DNA from: Augochlora pura
Taxonomy: Eukaryota > Arthropoda > Insecta > Hymenoptera > Halictidae
Direction of reading: 5' to 3'
Assembly (NCBI RefSeq): GCF_028453695.1
Contig: NC_135774.1
Coordinates: 806,001 to 870,000, forward strand
Length of the DNA stretch: 64,000 bases
A model generated the notes under the pieces. The model ran no database searches. It was not told where the DNA came from and saw only the letters and a program-made list of their open reading frames with translations. Position numbers and translations under genes: made by a program. Of the stretch, positions 35,164 to 47,795 are shown piece by piece (within the stretch, counting starts at the first letter, position 1; the number at the start of each line of letters is the position of its first letter).

Positions 35164-37643
35164 TCCCCTTATCTCGCCAGCTCTCAGCGAGCCGCGCTCG
35201 CTTCGCTGATTGACGGAATCTCGCGATTGCCGGCCACTTCTCTGCTCTGCCTTATTCACCGGTCGTTTAGGAAGACCGTGGTCCCGGGGTTATTCCAGGT
35301 GATTAGGAGCGTTCGGATAGGAGAAACAGATCCCTGGGTACGCAGAACTTTGCCTGGACGCCGTCACTTGCTAAAAGACGCCATTGTAAAGGGATTCGTT
35401 CGCGAGAAGAACGTTTCAATCTGCTCTTCGACGCAACCTTCCAGTTTCTCCTATTATGCTGCGTTATGCAAAAAAGTCTCGGCAACGGGAATGCCGCACG
35501 ATGAGCTACGAACTCTGCTGTATAAGAGTAGGGTTATTAAAGCGTGAAATTGATCGTTACCAGTAGCATTAAATAATTTTCTGTGTACAAGATATGCTAA
35601 ATAGAATCGATGCGAACGGCATTAAATCGACGTTAACGGATGCGACGGCGGGCAATTAAAAATGAGAAAAGTCCGGTGACCGCGTCGAGCATTCTTCACC
35701 GTGTTTACAGATTGCGCAATGCCTTACGCCGGCGCAGACCTCTCGCTTATCGAAGAAGCCATCAAGATTCGGGATTAGCGAAGCAAATGCTATAATAAAT
35801 GCTCAAAAGCGGCTTAAGTTTAATTGAGTTTCTATAGGATCGAAAGTGTCGGCAACGTTATTAGACGCATAAATCTCTTCGTAAATGTAAATTACGGTTT
35901 CGCAGTGTTTTACGACAGCTGCTCCGGCAATCAACGGGTAATTAAACACGATAGGGTTATTTTACTTCTGACCCCATCCTCGTTATAGTTCCGATACCGC
36001 GGCTCTTATGAACATATTATATTATACGTCGAGCGACTTTTAATCCTTGACATGTGAGCTCCTGTAACTTCGCGAAAGAAAATGTTACGACAATCTTTCC
36101 GCCCTCGTTTTAAAGGGCGAAGTTCCTACTTTTACCCTCTATACCTTGACTTCGTGCAAAAAATTTGTTTATTAAAATCTACGGCGATAAAGCGAGGCTA
36201 CTTTTATTTCTATTCGAAATTAAATGAAACTGAGAAGTATAGAAATATGTTTTTTATATTCAATTTTTATACAGTCCGATGGTGGAAAATTTAATAAAAA
36301 AATTCCCCAAAAGTTGTTCCATGGTTTTTCCACGATTCGCATTGTCTCCGGAATAAGTATCGATTTCGGTGCATCGAATGCGAAAGCGCGTCGCGCGCGG
36401 TCAGCAAAAAACGACGACGCTGCCCCGCCGCGGCCACGTGGAATTGAGAAACAAGGCCGAGACTATAACGCTAATCAGAAACAAGTAAAGAGGAACGACG
36501 GAAGAACAAGGTAATGAAACGCATAAGGGCAAAAGGATACCCGGTGCCAATAAAGAGGGCGATTAAAAGGTGCAGCGGCGTGTTTCGCCAGAAAAAGTGG
36601 GGGCAGATGAGCGGGAATCCGGTTTACCGAGTTCGAAAAATCGATCTCTTTTTACCTTAATCGATAGTAGCACACGGATCATTATTTCTTTGCCGGGATG
36701 AAAGAAATCATGATCTACTTTGTCGTTTTGCTTGCTCCTTCGTCCCTGCTGCGTCTGAAAAATCAGACATCATTCTTCACAATATATGATTGGATTAGAA
36801 TTGAACTAAAATTATTGTCTACTAACACGTGCATCGTTCGCTGACAGAATATATTGTTAACATAATGTAGAGTTAAATTAATTGATGGTAACTGTATAAT
36901 TTAATATACAGTAAAAATAGTACGCCACCGTGAAACTAACTTAATAAGATTAAAATAAAATTGCTATTTATAAAGTCCTCGGCACGATTAATTCTTTTCA
37001 CTCGAAGTTATATTAATTGCACGACGCAGCTTCCGTCGAACGGATTTCGAAGAAATTTTGGTCTGCGAAAGTATCGTTCGCCCCTAGAGTGACATTAAAG
37101 AGAGACGCTAAAAACGGCGGGGCAGAGGGTGGGACACGAATTAACGAAGACGAGAGACCGGGGTGATCGCGGTCCGCAGAGGGGCGTGGGAGAGGGGCGA
37201 GGTAAACGAAAAGGAACGAATCGCGGGGAGATTAAAGGGGAGGCCAGAAAAAGGAGCAGCGCGATAAAAGCGACCGGGTTGCGGGACCGTGCAGAAGAAG
37301 AAATCGAGGAGGAAGCAGCGTTACGTTTACGCCCACCGAATCGTCGCGGCGCGGACGCGACGCTGCCGTAGAGAAAGAGACGTCGAGCGAAAGAGAGGGG
37401 CCCGAACGGGGCCCAGGCCTTTACGATACCGTCCTCCGCCATAAACGTCACGTATCTTTGGCTAAAGAGAGCTCATAGTGGCGCCCCTCGCGGCCCTTTA
37501 TTAACGACGTGACTCCGCGGACTTCCGGGACTGACGGAGAAACCACCTCGAGCGAACAAAGGGGTTTCGTGTATCCTCGGTTGTTCCTTGTTCCCCCGAA
37601 ACAATTATGTCGCCAAAACCAGAGACGACCCAGAGAACCAACA
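35164..37643. other. Non-coding stretch, nothing recognised
   Basis: A mostly AT-rich interval from about 35540 to 37080, then a purine-rich interval at 37100-37390. No gene, RNA or element end was recognised. Confidence 0.45.
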
Positions 37644-37661
37644 CGCGCGCGCGCGCGCGCG
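37644..37661. repeat. (CG)9 microsatellite
   Basis: Nine uninterrupted CG dinucleotides. CpG repeats decay quickly where germline methylation is high, and alternating CG is the classic Z-DNA sequence. Confidence 0.95.
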
Positions 37662-37964
37662 GATACCTTACCGGAATGGCTCGTGACCGTTCGGACCGGT
37701 TTTTCGTGAAATACTTGTAACCCTTTTGTACGATCCGCTGATTTATCGGGCTGCGTCGTGGCCAACGGCCTTGGTCCTTTGAGCTTCGGTCCCGATTCGA
37801 CGCTCCTTCGTTTTGCGGAATTCAGACCACTTTTCTCTCCGACGTTGTTTCTATGCCCTTTGCTCGGAAAACCAACTCTGAGAATTTTCTCGGACGAAGA
37901 AACGTTTCCATCGAATAAATAGCGGAATAATCGTCGCAGGATAAAGTGAACAGCGCGAGGGCTG

Positions 37965-37994
37965 TCTTTGCTCGTCTTTGCTCGTCTTTGCTCG
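37965..37994. repeat. 10-bp tandem repeat, 3 copies
   Basis: TCTTTGCTCG three times without change. Confidence 0.95.
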
Positions 37995-40900
37995 AGAAAC
38001 CTGCAACGGGAAGCATAGAAATCATTGGGAATACGCTTCCATCATTTTGCGCAAGCCGTTGCGTCACGACGCGCAACAAACGCACGAAAAAAAAGGTGGA
38101 AACGCTTAAGGCCTGTAAATATGGGATTAAGCGTCGTAAAATAAACTCGCGCATGAGAAACGCTTCCATATCGTTTCGTTCTTATTCGAAAAATATGCAA
38201 CGCGCGTAATAATAAGCGGGCACACGGCGCCGAACGGAACGCCCATATATTTCCCTGCTTTCTGAAAATGTTCGCGTCACGAGGGATACGGTCTTTCCAA
38301 CTACTTTGTAAGCAGATCTCGTTACGGCGGTTTCATAAAATTATTAAAAACATCGTCCGGCGCTGGTTCCCTCCGATTCGCGCGACTCTCTACTTCATTT
38401 TTATTCGAATAATATACGGTACGCGGCTGGACGGTAACAAGCAACGGACAACAACAAAAAAAAAACCGTACGTATCCGTACTTTATGAAAATTCTCAGGC
38501 TATTACGACCGTGTAAAAATCTTTGTAACTATATTTAAGGCAAATCTCGTAACGGAGGCGCCATAAAAATATTAACAATTTTATCCGGCGAGGATCTCCC
38601 CGACTTTCGAAAGGTCTTTGGGCATCGCCGAGGTTTAACGAATGCAGTTATACACGCGACGTTCAATGCGATATACAATAATTTGTAAGAATATAGACGC
38701 AATTCTTTGGGCGTTCGTTGGATCACAGTTTTCAATATATGTATGCACATCGCGATGAGGAAATCGTCGGGTCTCGCGTTACAAAAATCCGGGGGTACCA
38801 GCTCGCGAGCAGGGCCCGCCATAAAAACGTTGACAACTCCATCGCGTTAAGAGCGCGAGATTTCCTCGACTTCGTCCTCGGACGAGATCCTCTGCTTTCG
38901 CCGGCCGCGGAGCCGGCCGTTCCTCATTCTCCGGCGAGGTCTCATTTGGGTTTCACCGTGGCACGCCGTGGCCCAACGTGACCGTAACGTTGCCTACTCT
39001 ATACACACGCAACGACCGCAACCGAGAATTTCCTCGTCGGGCCCTCGGATCGGCCGTAATGATCCGTACGGGTTTTCATTGGCGTGAAATACGCGACGTT
39101 TACACGCTCGTCCCGTATCCTCGCTCGCTCGCGAATAGCCCGTCTACCCGCTGAGCGTTATCCCGCTCTCAAAGGGAACGGGCCTGACCTTGCCCGTGCC
39201 ACGGAAATGGAGCGATTTTATGGGGAGAGGTCTGCGTCCGCGCAAATAATCCGCTCGCGAAAGAATCGGCTTTCGGCTCGCAGCCCACCGAGGCCTCTGA
39301 AAACCCACTGCACTCGTTGCAATCGCTGCGATGCACTCGCCGGCATCGAGGAAAGCGACCACGGCGCAGCGACAACTAATTTGGCTCGTCGCAGTCAATT
39401 ACTCGGCTCTCCTTTGCATCGTGCTTTGGCGTTCCCAGCTCGCCTCGATTTTTTCCATTTTATTCATCCGCCTTTTAATCTTCGCGGCTTTACGAGTCGC
39501 GAGACGAAAATTACCGTTCTGTATTTTTATCCTGTTCTTCCCCCATGCGATCGTTCGCTTTGGATGGCTCTGCTCCAGTATTTTGCGATTTTTAACGAAC
39601 AGCTGTAAACTTTTTTCATCCAGCCCGCTTCTTTATTTATGAGATTATGGTACGAACGAGCCGACACCGTGGAGATACCGTAATTTCGCGAACAAGCACG
39701 TGCGTGCATCTTCTTTGAAAATAGCTCAATTTTGTAAAATATTTAACGTCTATACATTTTTTTATTTTATTAAATATACGTACAGGTTCCTATTAGCTTT
39801 TCCCAGTTTCGCAGTTTCGCAATGTGAAACTTAAAAAAAATTAATAATTGTACAGAATTAGCGGATGCTCGTTCACGAATTACAATTTAATATTCAAATC
39901 GACCGATACCACGGCAAAGTATGTTTTTTCTCGAACGAACCCGGCAGGTTTCCCAAGCGGCCACATTCTTCGGTGTTTCACGAGCCGCTTGTCCGGGGAA
40001 TATTTAATACCGCGGAGAATATTATTCACAGGCCTGACAGCGAAAATGCATGGAACTACATCAGTAAAATTTCACACCCTATTAAACTTTTTATCGGTAG
40101 CCTTGATGCATGAAATCCAGCTTTATCTTGTAACCAGACCGGTCTCTAATTCATTAATGCAAGACTCTCTTTTTTCCTGGTAATTTAGAATCCATTCGTT
40201 CCGAGCCTGTCTATCCTCCTTAACATAATATCAATCATTTTTACCGTGTAACCCACAGCGAGCTAAACCCATACTCGCGTCGTAAACTTTAGAGAACTGT
40301 ATACCGGTAGAAAACGTACAGTAATTGGGAACCCACCGCGTTTCCATAGTTCCACCGTTCTGGTGGCGTAATTATAAAGGGTGACGGACCATGATATTTT
40401 CTATTGCCACTGGCCGCCGCACGAACTGTCGAGTACAGTTGCAAATAATCCACGGATGTTTATGCAAATAAACGTTCTCGAAACACCGACGAAAATTCGA
40501 CGATTTTCTGCGACAATATTTCCGCGCGCTGGACATCGAAATCGTACTTTGCTATTTTTTGAAGCCTTTTAACCGCTTGCACTATAGTAACTATTATTCG
40601 TAAAAGTAAAATTCTACTCGGGCGTAGCGATCAGAAAATTCGCGGGCTAAAATTTCGAACGAAGCTGGAACAAATTATTTAATAATGGAATGAAAAATTG
40701 GTGAGAGACCAGGTTGTCAGAACATACCTGTTCCGAGTTCCATCCAGGTATCCGTCGAGCGTTCGCCGAAGCAATTAGAGGACACTGTCGGGGTCAGACT
40801 TGGCCCACACCGTGGAAACCGTTCGAAAGGACGGCGCCGTCTCGGAAGTGACGATAACGAGCGTCGGAGTCGCCTTTCCGTCGACGGTAACGCTGTCGTG

Positions 40901-41323
40901 GAAGCGGTCAGGGTTCAGCTTGACGCTTCGACACGCTCGTAAAGCGACGCCGGGCCGCAGCCGATCCCCCCCGGGTTAAGTTGTCACCGTGGCCGCTTCG
41001 TAAAGAGGGTTGGCCACGGCTCGCCGAGGAGGAACATTAACCGTGGAATCATCCTGAAATATGGCCAGATAAAAACAGCAGGCTACGACCTGCGGGACGC
41101 AGGCCAGGTCGGGTTACGCATCGGCTTTACGAACGAGTGACCTCCGGCCTGTCCGTTCGCATCGGCAAACGAGGATGGGAAATCAGCGTCAGGTAAAGAT
41201 CGGATCCGACCGCTGCGTTTTGACACCGATACACAATTTTTGGAAAATCCCTGCGCCAGGAACTTTGAACTTGGCAGAAAAGCAGCGCGCGATTGCACTC
41301 GTATCGTCAATAGACGATAGATA
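37995..41323. other. Non-coding stretch, nothing recognised
   Basis: Alternating composition. Frames up to 174 residues (39084-39608) have no domain signal and overlap other frames on both strands. Confidence 0.45.
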
Positions 41324-41370
41324 TATTATTATTATTATTATTATTGTGTAAAGATAATGATAATGATAAC
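41324..41370. repeat. (ATT)n and (GATAAT)n microsatellite
   Basis: About seven ATT triplets to 41345, a short gap, then about three GATAAT hexamers. The latter contain GATA cores. Confidence 0.9.
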
Positions 41371-42624
41371 AACTTCATTTATCACCGGGATATCGATAAA
41401 TAATGCTTTTTATTCTTTGCAACTACAGCATTGCAACTAGATATCGCACAGTAGCTTATTAGCCGGTCGCAGTATTTGCAACTCTGTCCGCGTTCACTTC
41501 GCCGCTCAAACATTGACACAGGCAGATTAGATCATCATCTGTGTGTTCCAAAGAAACGAATATCATTAACCTTCCGTTAAATCCGTTCGGAATATTCATC
41601 GTTCGGCTGACCATAAACGAGAAGCGATCGGAAAATAGAATCTCGCGAGAAAAATCGTGTCTCGCCCGCGTCACACCGGACACGAAACACTGTCGCGGCG
41701 GATTAGAACGCCGGCGCGAAGTTTCGTGTTTTGCCGGGCTGTCAATCGTGTCCCGTCACCGGCCTGGCGGAAAAAAATATCAGCGCGCGGTAACAGTTTC
41801 GCGCGAGAACTCCCACGAACCGTGAAGGACAGATTCCCCCCCGCCGATACCGTCGGCATATCGAAAGCTACCCAAACGGATTGGTCGCACTTGCGGATCG
41901 ACGATATTGACAGGTAAGATACGCGTCGGGTCCGAACGACCGCGCCGCGCGCGCGGCCTCCGATTAATCGGCGCGAGCGGAATTAGCGGACCATGTCCGA
42001 GCATTAAGCCCCGGCCACGTTTCCTCCACCGGGGATTATTAGTTGTGCAATAACGCAGCCTGAATTATGAAAGTCAGTGAACTCCGGCGACGACGCAGCC
42101 TCTCTCGCAAGTCCTCTCCTCCAGTTTGCCGTGTAAATTAGCGTGCGCCGGTGTAACGAGTGCAATCTGATACACGCACGGTATTTACAATACTGTTCCT
42201 CATCGCCGGCTCGCCTGCGCCGCTGTTATCCGAAGCAATTAGTCTGCGCGCGATTAGCGAATCGACTAACTATATTATCCTCTTCCTCGTCAGTCTCGTC
42301 ATTGTCCTCTCGCGTTTCCTTCTTCTTTACGAACGCCGAGGATCGTTTGTATCCCTCGATAACTGCTTCGTGAATTTCGCCAGAAAATGTCCGGCTCGAT
42401 TCTTGGATTTTTATTTGCATAATATATTTTTAGTAAAGGAAATAACACCGATTTTTCTATTTGTTTTAGAGAAAGAAGGTGCTTTAATTCACGCGCTTAT
42501 TATGTATAAGTCTTCTTCTTCTTAACAATTGGCCGTGGATTTTCTTTGTCTCCAGATATCTGATTTACTCCAGCATTAAAGTGAAATAGAGTCGACTGTA
42601 ACCTCGCGCGATTAATATTAATGA
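41371..42624. other. Non-coding stretch, nothing recognised
   Basis: GACAG|GTAAGA at about 41911 is a fused splice-like sequence, but it lacks a pyrimidine tract. No gene recognised. Confidence 0.45.
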
Positions 42625-42660
42625 GTCGACGTCGTCGACGTCGTCGATGTCGTCGACGTT
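42625..42660. repeat. Palindromic GTCGACGTC repeat
   Basis: GTCGACGTC repeats about four times with a 9-bp period and one variant copy (GTCGATGTC). Each unit contains the SalI-like palindrome GTCGAC and the AACGTT/GACGTC-like core. Confidence 0.9.
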
Positions 42661-43610
42661 GCGTGGTGTCGCATTAAAAGCCACTTCTGGCATTAATTAA
42701 TTGCCGTGCTAACTGTACGATAAGCGGTGGATTTATGGGACAATAAGAAGTGACCTAGCCGCATACTTTGCCTGGTAATTATGAAATTATTGTAAATTCT
42801 GTCGCAGTCGGTAAACGCGTTTCACGCGGCTCGCTCAAACCAGAGTCCGCGAACGTATTAAATGTTGCTCGGTTATTATCGACGACACTGATATCGCCTG
42901 TAAAATATTCAACATTGTAACACAAGCTTGGAACAGCTATTTCAATATTTCATTAATATTCTCCGGCATGGTCTTCGATTTTTCAAATCAGCCAATTTAC
43001 GGTCCGCGCAAATTCTCTTTTTGCATGGTCGTTTGTTCAAGCTGTCTGGACATATTGAGCAGAGTTACGATATTAATCGCTAATTATATGCTTCAGAAAT
43101 TACGATACTCGGCGGACCTTTAGAATTGAATCGCAATCGAGTGTATTGTAACGACGATGAATCGACTGGAGCGAATCGAAGCGATTCGTCCAAGCGGCTT
43201 CGTAAAAATGTAAACTTTCCCCTCGCGACGGGTCACAAAAAGCCTAGCCGCGAATAAAATTGCGCAACGACGCGCCGGTGCTCCCTGGTTGTTTCCCCGC
43301 GCGAAGGCCAACGACGAGCATTTGACGTAGCATTTAACCCCGGGTGCGTTTTCCGCGAGCCAGGCGATCCTAAACAGCGACGCGACGCCCAGACCGAGTG
43401 AAAGGTGTTTCGGCGTTGACGATCGAATCGGCGGCGGAACACAATCGGCGGTCGAAAACGTTTACTTTCCGGCGATCGGTTTCCCGACGGCCGATCGTAC
43501 GCGCTCGGGGAGAAAAACAATCCCGACGTGACTCGTTTGTGTATCGGCTGTATCTGACCGGTCGATCGCTTCCTTTTGACGCTTAGCAGACCGCGTCGAT
43601 GCGGCGAACA
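42661..43610. other. Non-coding stretch, nothing recognised
   Basis: No supported gene or repeat beyond short CpG-rich runs. Confidence 0.45.
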
Positions 43611-43647
43611 GGCTCGGCTCGGCTCGGCTCGGCTCGACTCGGCTCGG
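43611..43647. repeat. (GGCTC)n pentamer, 7 copies
   Basis: Seven copies of GGCTC with one substitution (GACTC). Confidence 0.95.
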
Positions 43648-43843
43648 TATTAATCCGGCCGGTGATATAATGAAGCCTTTTTATCGGCCGAGACCGGTAT
43701 CCGCGATGGCAAAGGTGCAGAGGTTGCCCGGCGAGGTGAAGCCGTGTACCGGCATTTTTGCCGTTCATGCGTCGTCGGCCACGGGATCAGAGGTCGATGG
43801 ACAGATCGTGGAATTCAACGATCGTCGGAAACCGCACAGAAAC

Positions 43844-43844
<1 letters not shown>

Positions 43845-43888
<44 letters not shown>
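43845..43888. repeat. (CT)n microsatellite
   Basis: About 19 uninterrupted CT dinucleotides, then a further pyrimidine-rich interval to about 43995. Confidence 0.95.
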
Positions 43889-44224
43889 GCGAACCGACGT
43901 CCCGGATAGACGCGTTCTCTCCTCTCTTCGCCTCTCCTCGCCCTCTCCACCCCCCGCCCAGTCTCCTCTCCCTCTCTCTCTCGTCTCTTTCGGTCTCGTC
44001 TCGATCGATCGCGCGAGATCTAATTCATCATTATGATCCTGGACCGGGACCGGCACCGAGACCGGCAATCGCGTCTACCGATGGCTCGCGATAACGATAC
44101 GATGCCGCGGCGGCGCATCAATCTGATCGGTAATAATCGGCTGCCAGCCCAGCCGGAAATCCATTACCGGGACGTCGATGATTTAGCCTAGATCTGCGAG
44201 AGAGGCCGGGCTCTCTCGCGCGAG

Positions 44225-44276
44225 CGCTCGCCCGCTCGCCCGCTCGCCCGCTCGCCCGCTCGCCCGCTCGCCCGCT
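44225..44276. repeat. 8-bp tandem repeat, 6 copies
   Basis: CGCTCGCC six times exactly at 44225-44272, plus a partial copy. There are no spacers, so this is not a CRISPR array. Confidence 0.95.
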
Positions 44277-44427
44277 GCGGTTTCCCGCTTCGGAGTTTTC
44301 TTTCACGGGGGTACGGGAAGTCGGGAAAATCGAAAGGCGGAAATCGAGTTCGGTAGCGGCGGTCGGGTCGCTTTGAAATGGATTACCGGTCGGCGCGCAG
44401 GGCTCCGTCGATGCTGCCGTAACGAAT

Positions 44428-44452
44428 AGAGAGAGAGAGAGAGAGAGAGAGG
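44428..44452. repeat. (GA)n microsatellite
   Basis: About 12 GA dinucleotides. Confidence 0.95.
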
Positions 44453-45807
44453 GAGGTAGGCCGGCTTCGTTCTTAACGAGACTCGGGTTGCGCCGATTTT
44501 TATCACTCCGTCCGATCGGCAGGTGTTATTGTCTACAACTTATTTAACGCTAGCTTCGCGTCGAAACGACGGATCGCTAATTTTCTTAATTTACGATCGC
44601 CCCCGGATTGCGAAGATACATTTCCCAGGGATTTGTTCGATATATGAGTGGTTCGCGGGAAATATTAGCTGGACGAGGAATAAATATCGAAGAGCAGCTT
44701 GACCGAGAAAGTCGCGAAATGATCCGCTCCTAAGTTGACCTTTACGTTTACTTTTTAACGCGTCGCAGAAGTAGCACGTGCCACGAAAGTGGCAATGTTA
44801 ATTAATCTATGTCGCGGCCCGTCATCGCATAGTTATACGAAACCTGTAATACCTGTACTGCTTCGCGTACGAGAGAAAAGAGTGCTAATGGTTGCACAAA
44901 ACGCGCGAGTCTTCGAACGCTTGTCACAGACGAAAGACGACCGAACGCGTCCGACAACTTGCAGCTTCGACTGGCAATATCATTGAAACGAAATACTCGG
45001 TATTGAACTCTGTTCGAACCTTCGTCAGATATTTTTTCAAAGAACGTAACGCGAGGCGGTCAAAATGTGGGAACCGTAGCATCCAGTTGCGCGGACGTCT
45101 GCTATGAATAGCAGAGAATTGCATAGCACGGCGCAAGCACCTTGCGTTTCGCTATGTTTTCGATGTTCGATTATGTGGTAGATTAGATCGTACAAATAAC
45201 GTTGCACAACGCGTTCAACATGGAAATACCTCATAAAATAAACGTATGCCTGTGCCAGCCTGGCAATCGATCGAAAGAGTCGGCATCGTTAATTATTCCA
45301 TGAAACATTGAAATTAGACTGAGCATATTATCGAAGACATCTACGATGTAAAATGTAAAATGCAGCTACGGCGGAGCTGCTATGCAAGTATAATACAAAG
45401 TGTAAAATGCTGTGAAATTATTGTGCAAGTGCAGGACTGTAAATTGCATTTAACGCCGTTTTAAGCTCGCGACGATATCGAACGCTTCGCGAACGAGGAG
45501 ACAACAAAAAAGCAAATTGGTCAATGGCGGCGATGGTTGGTACACGCGTTATGTGAGATTTAATAAAGGCGGCGAGGTTCCAAGAAACTCCGCCGAGAGA
45601 TCCATAAAGAGCGTTTCCCATCCGGGAGTAAAGGTTCCGAGGAAATCTAGAGCGCGACGTTGATACGTTTATGGTCTGGAGCGCGACGACTGCGAAAAGT
45701 CACGTAGAATGGAAACAGTGATTTTCCTTTTTTTTTTCCTCACTCGGCGAGCACACGGAAAACAATGAATTCCAGCCGGCGCGGCGGAACGAGATCATTG
45801 CATAAGA
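44453..45807. other. Non-coding stretch, nothing recognised
   Basis: Mixed composition. No gene, RNA or mobile-element signal. Confidence 0.45.
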
Positions 45808-45829
45808 GGCGGCGCGGCGCGGCGCGGCA
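45808..45829. repeat. (GGCGC)n pentamer
   Basis: About four copies of GGCGC. It lies next to an AT-rich palindrome about 100 bp downstream. Confidence 0.85.
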
Positions 45830-45927
45830 CGATCGACGCGGACAGATAATTCGGTTTGCACACGTAAGCGATCGCAAAAAGGCCTGGTAATCAAGGGAAC
45901 TGTGCACCCCACACGCCGCGTAATGCA

Positions 45928-45990
45928 CATATAGATATACATATACGATATGTATATATATACGATATGTGTATACGTATATCGGTATCG
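45928..45990. repeat. AT-rich inverted repeat cluster
   Basis: ATATACATA-TACGA-TATGTATAT forms a perfect 9-bp stem, and ATACGATATGTGTATACGTAT follows as a second imperfect palindrome. Cruciform-prone; no miRNA seed recognised. Confidence 0.6.
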
Positions 45991-47736
45991 CGCGGCCGAT
46001 CGTAAAAGGTCAGAACGTTATTTTACCCTTTGCTATCTGTTCTCTAACCTTTTACGATCGGTATCATTGATCTCATTAGACGTTAACAATAAAATGTCGC
46101 GGGCGCCCGCGACCTATCCCCGTTATTGCCGATTTTATGCGGAATCGCCGCGACGCGCCGACAGTTTCCGGATGTTTCGGCCAAAGAAATAAATTCACGC
46201 GATCGAGCAATTACGGTAAATTAATCGGGAGGTTATTAAACGCGGTGCCGCGCGATTTATGACCATTGGCTAATTATTTCGCTTTTTTATATAAAATGCT
46301 CGGGGTTGTTTCCCGTCAACATTAACGCTTTTTATCCACTTTCCGCGCCTTAAATCATGTTGTCGCGTACAATCAGTCTACCGACCACGTCGTATATGGA
46401 CAACGAACGGCTGGGCAATTAAAATTCTTCCAGTCGACTGAGGAACTTTATGCAGAATATTCAGGTATAGTCAGGAATAGTCAGGGTATTGGTCTAATTA
46501 TCTTCTAACATGCTCTAAAATTCCCTTTTATTTATTTTTATCATAAACGCGTAATCCAATCCTATAATTGTTAGCGTCAATTTCTAATTAAAAGCTCGAC
46601 GCGACTATATGAGGCGAGAAAAATGTCCAAACTAACTTTGACTGTATTCCAGAAATTACAATAACTTTATAATAACTTCATAATCATTTCGTATTCCCAG
46701 GTCGATCAATTACAGGCTCGTTGTCAGTGATCCTCGACCGATTGCATCTTCGAGACACAATGTGTCATCGCGAAAACACGCAGGCAACACGGGAACGATG
46801 TAAATTTCGTCTCGGTTTTACGATCGTTCTTGGAATCGATCAGCGCTACGCGATTAACCTTTCGCCTCCGAAGGATCATGTCGCAGGTTAAATGTTACGA
46901 CGGTCCTTTCGATAAAAAGTGGGACTCCGACTTGTCTGCGATTAGATCATCGCGCTGGGAATTCGAGGAATCCTTCGAGGACTTTGAACACGCTTCTGCT
47001 CTTTCTGCCTCTCGCGAGGACGGCCGTTCGTTATTTCAGAATTCCATCGATACGTGGCTTTTTTTCTCTCGTGTACGATTATATAGATTACATAAAGTCC
47101 GGTACCACGTAACAATCGAAATACTCTTGCAAAATCCTCGAGAAGATTGAAAAACCTATTCTGAATGTACATTTGCCAATTAAAACGTATTTTTCACAGT
47201 GCACGGATTCTTAATTTTTGCGAATCAGGTGCGAATATTAAAAGTCGTTGAAACGATTAGTTATTAGAAATTTCAAGTGTTAAAATTCCAGAAGTGTGTA
47301 ACAAATAAAAATGCACCGATCGGTAAACGCTGCAACGATAATCGATGGAACCGCGTCTGCGGGGTCCTCGGGGTCCGGCGCAGCGATATCGAATCGCGTC
47401 ATCGGAAGATACAAAGGGTCCGAAGCAACACGTAGACACGAATCCACGGGGGAAAGGTACACGTCAACGACGATGGTCGGACAGGCGGCGATGGTACGAT
47501 GGGTGCAGGGTAGCCAGACGCGTAGCAGGAGTTCGGACCAATGATGGAGCTCACGGCCAGTCAGCCAGTACTAATTAACCGAGGAATGCTGTATCTAGAT
47601 TGAAATCTGGGTGACCCGACGCCCTGGGGCCACCACCTCGGCTGAACCGTCGAGGCTTCGTTCTCGAGGCGGGTTCACCGGCCACTGTGCGCGCAGAGTC
47701 TAGATATCTACCTACCTGTGCACACGGGTAGCCAAC
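45991..47736. other. Non-coding stretch with a decamer array
   Basis: TCAGGTATAG, TCAGGAATAG, TCAGGGTATT at 46461-46490 is a decayed exact-10-bp array. No gene recognised. The 106-residue frame at 46830-47150 has no motif. Confidence 0.45.
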
Positions 47737-47795
47737 GCTCTCTCTCTCTCTCTCTCTCTCGTACGCTCTCGTACTCTCGTATCTCTCCTCGTACT
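47737..47795. repeat. (CT)n and CTCGTA-type repeat
   Basis: About 12 CT dinucleotides to 47760, then GTACGCTCTCGTACTCTCGTA and similar, rich in CTCGTA. Confidence 0.9.

Noticed and set aside
41895..41916. Further fused splice site GACAG|GTAAGA
   Set aside because: No pyrimidine tract precedes the CAG, so it does not meet the ratchet-point pattern.
44225..44276. CRISPR-like direct repeats
   Set aside because: Units are 8 bp and contiguous with no spacers; this is a simple tandem repeat in eukaryotic-type DNA.
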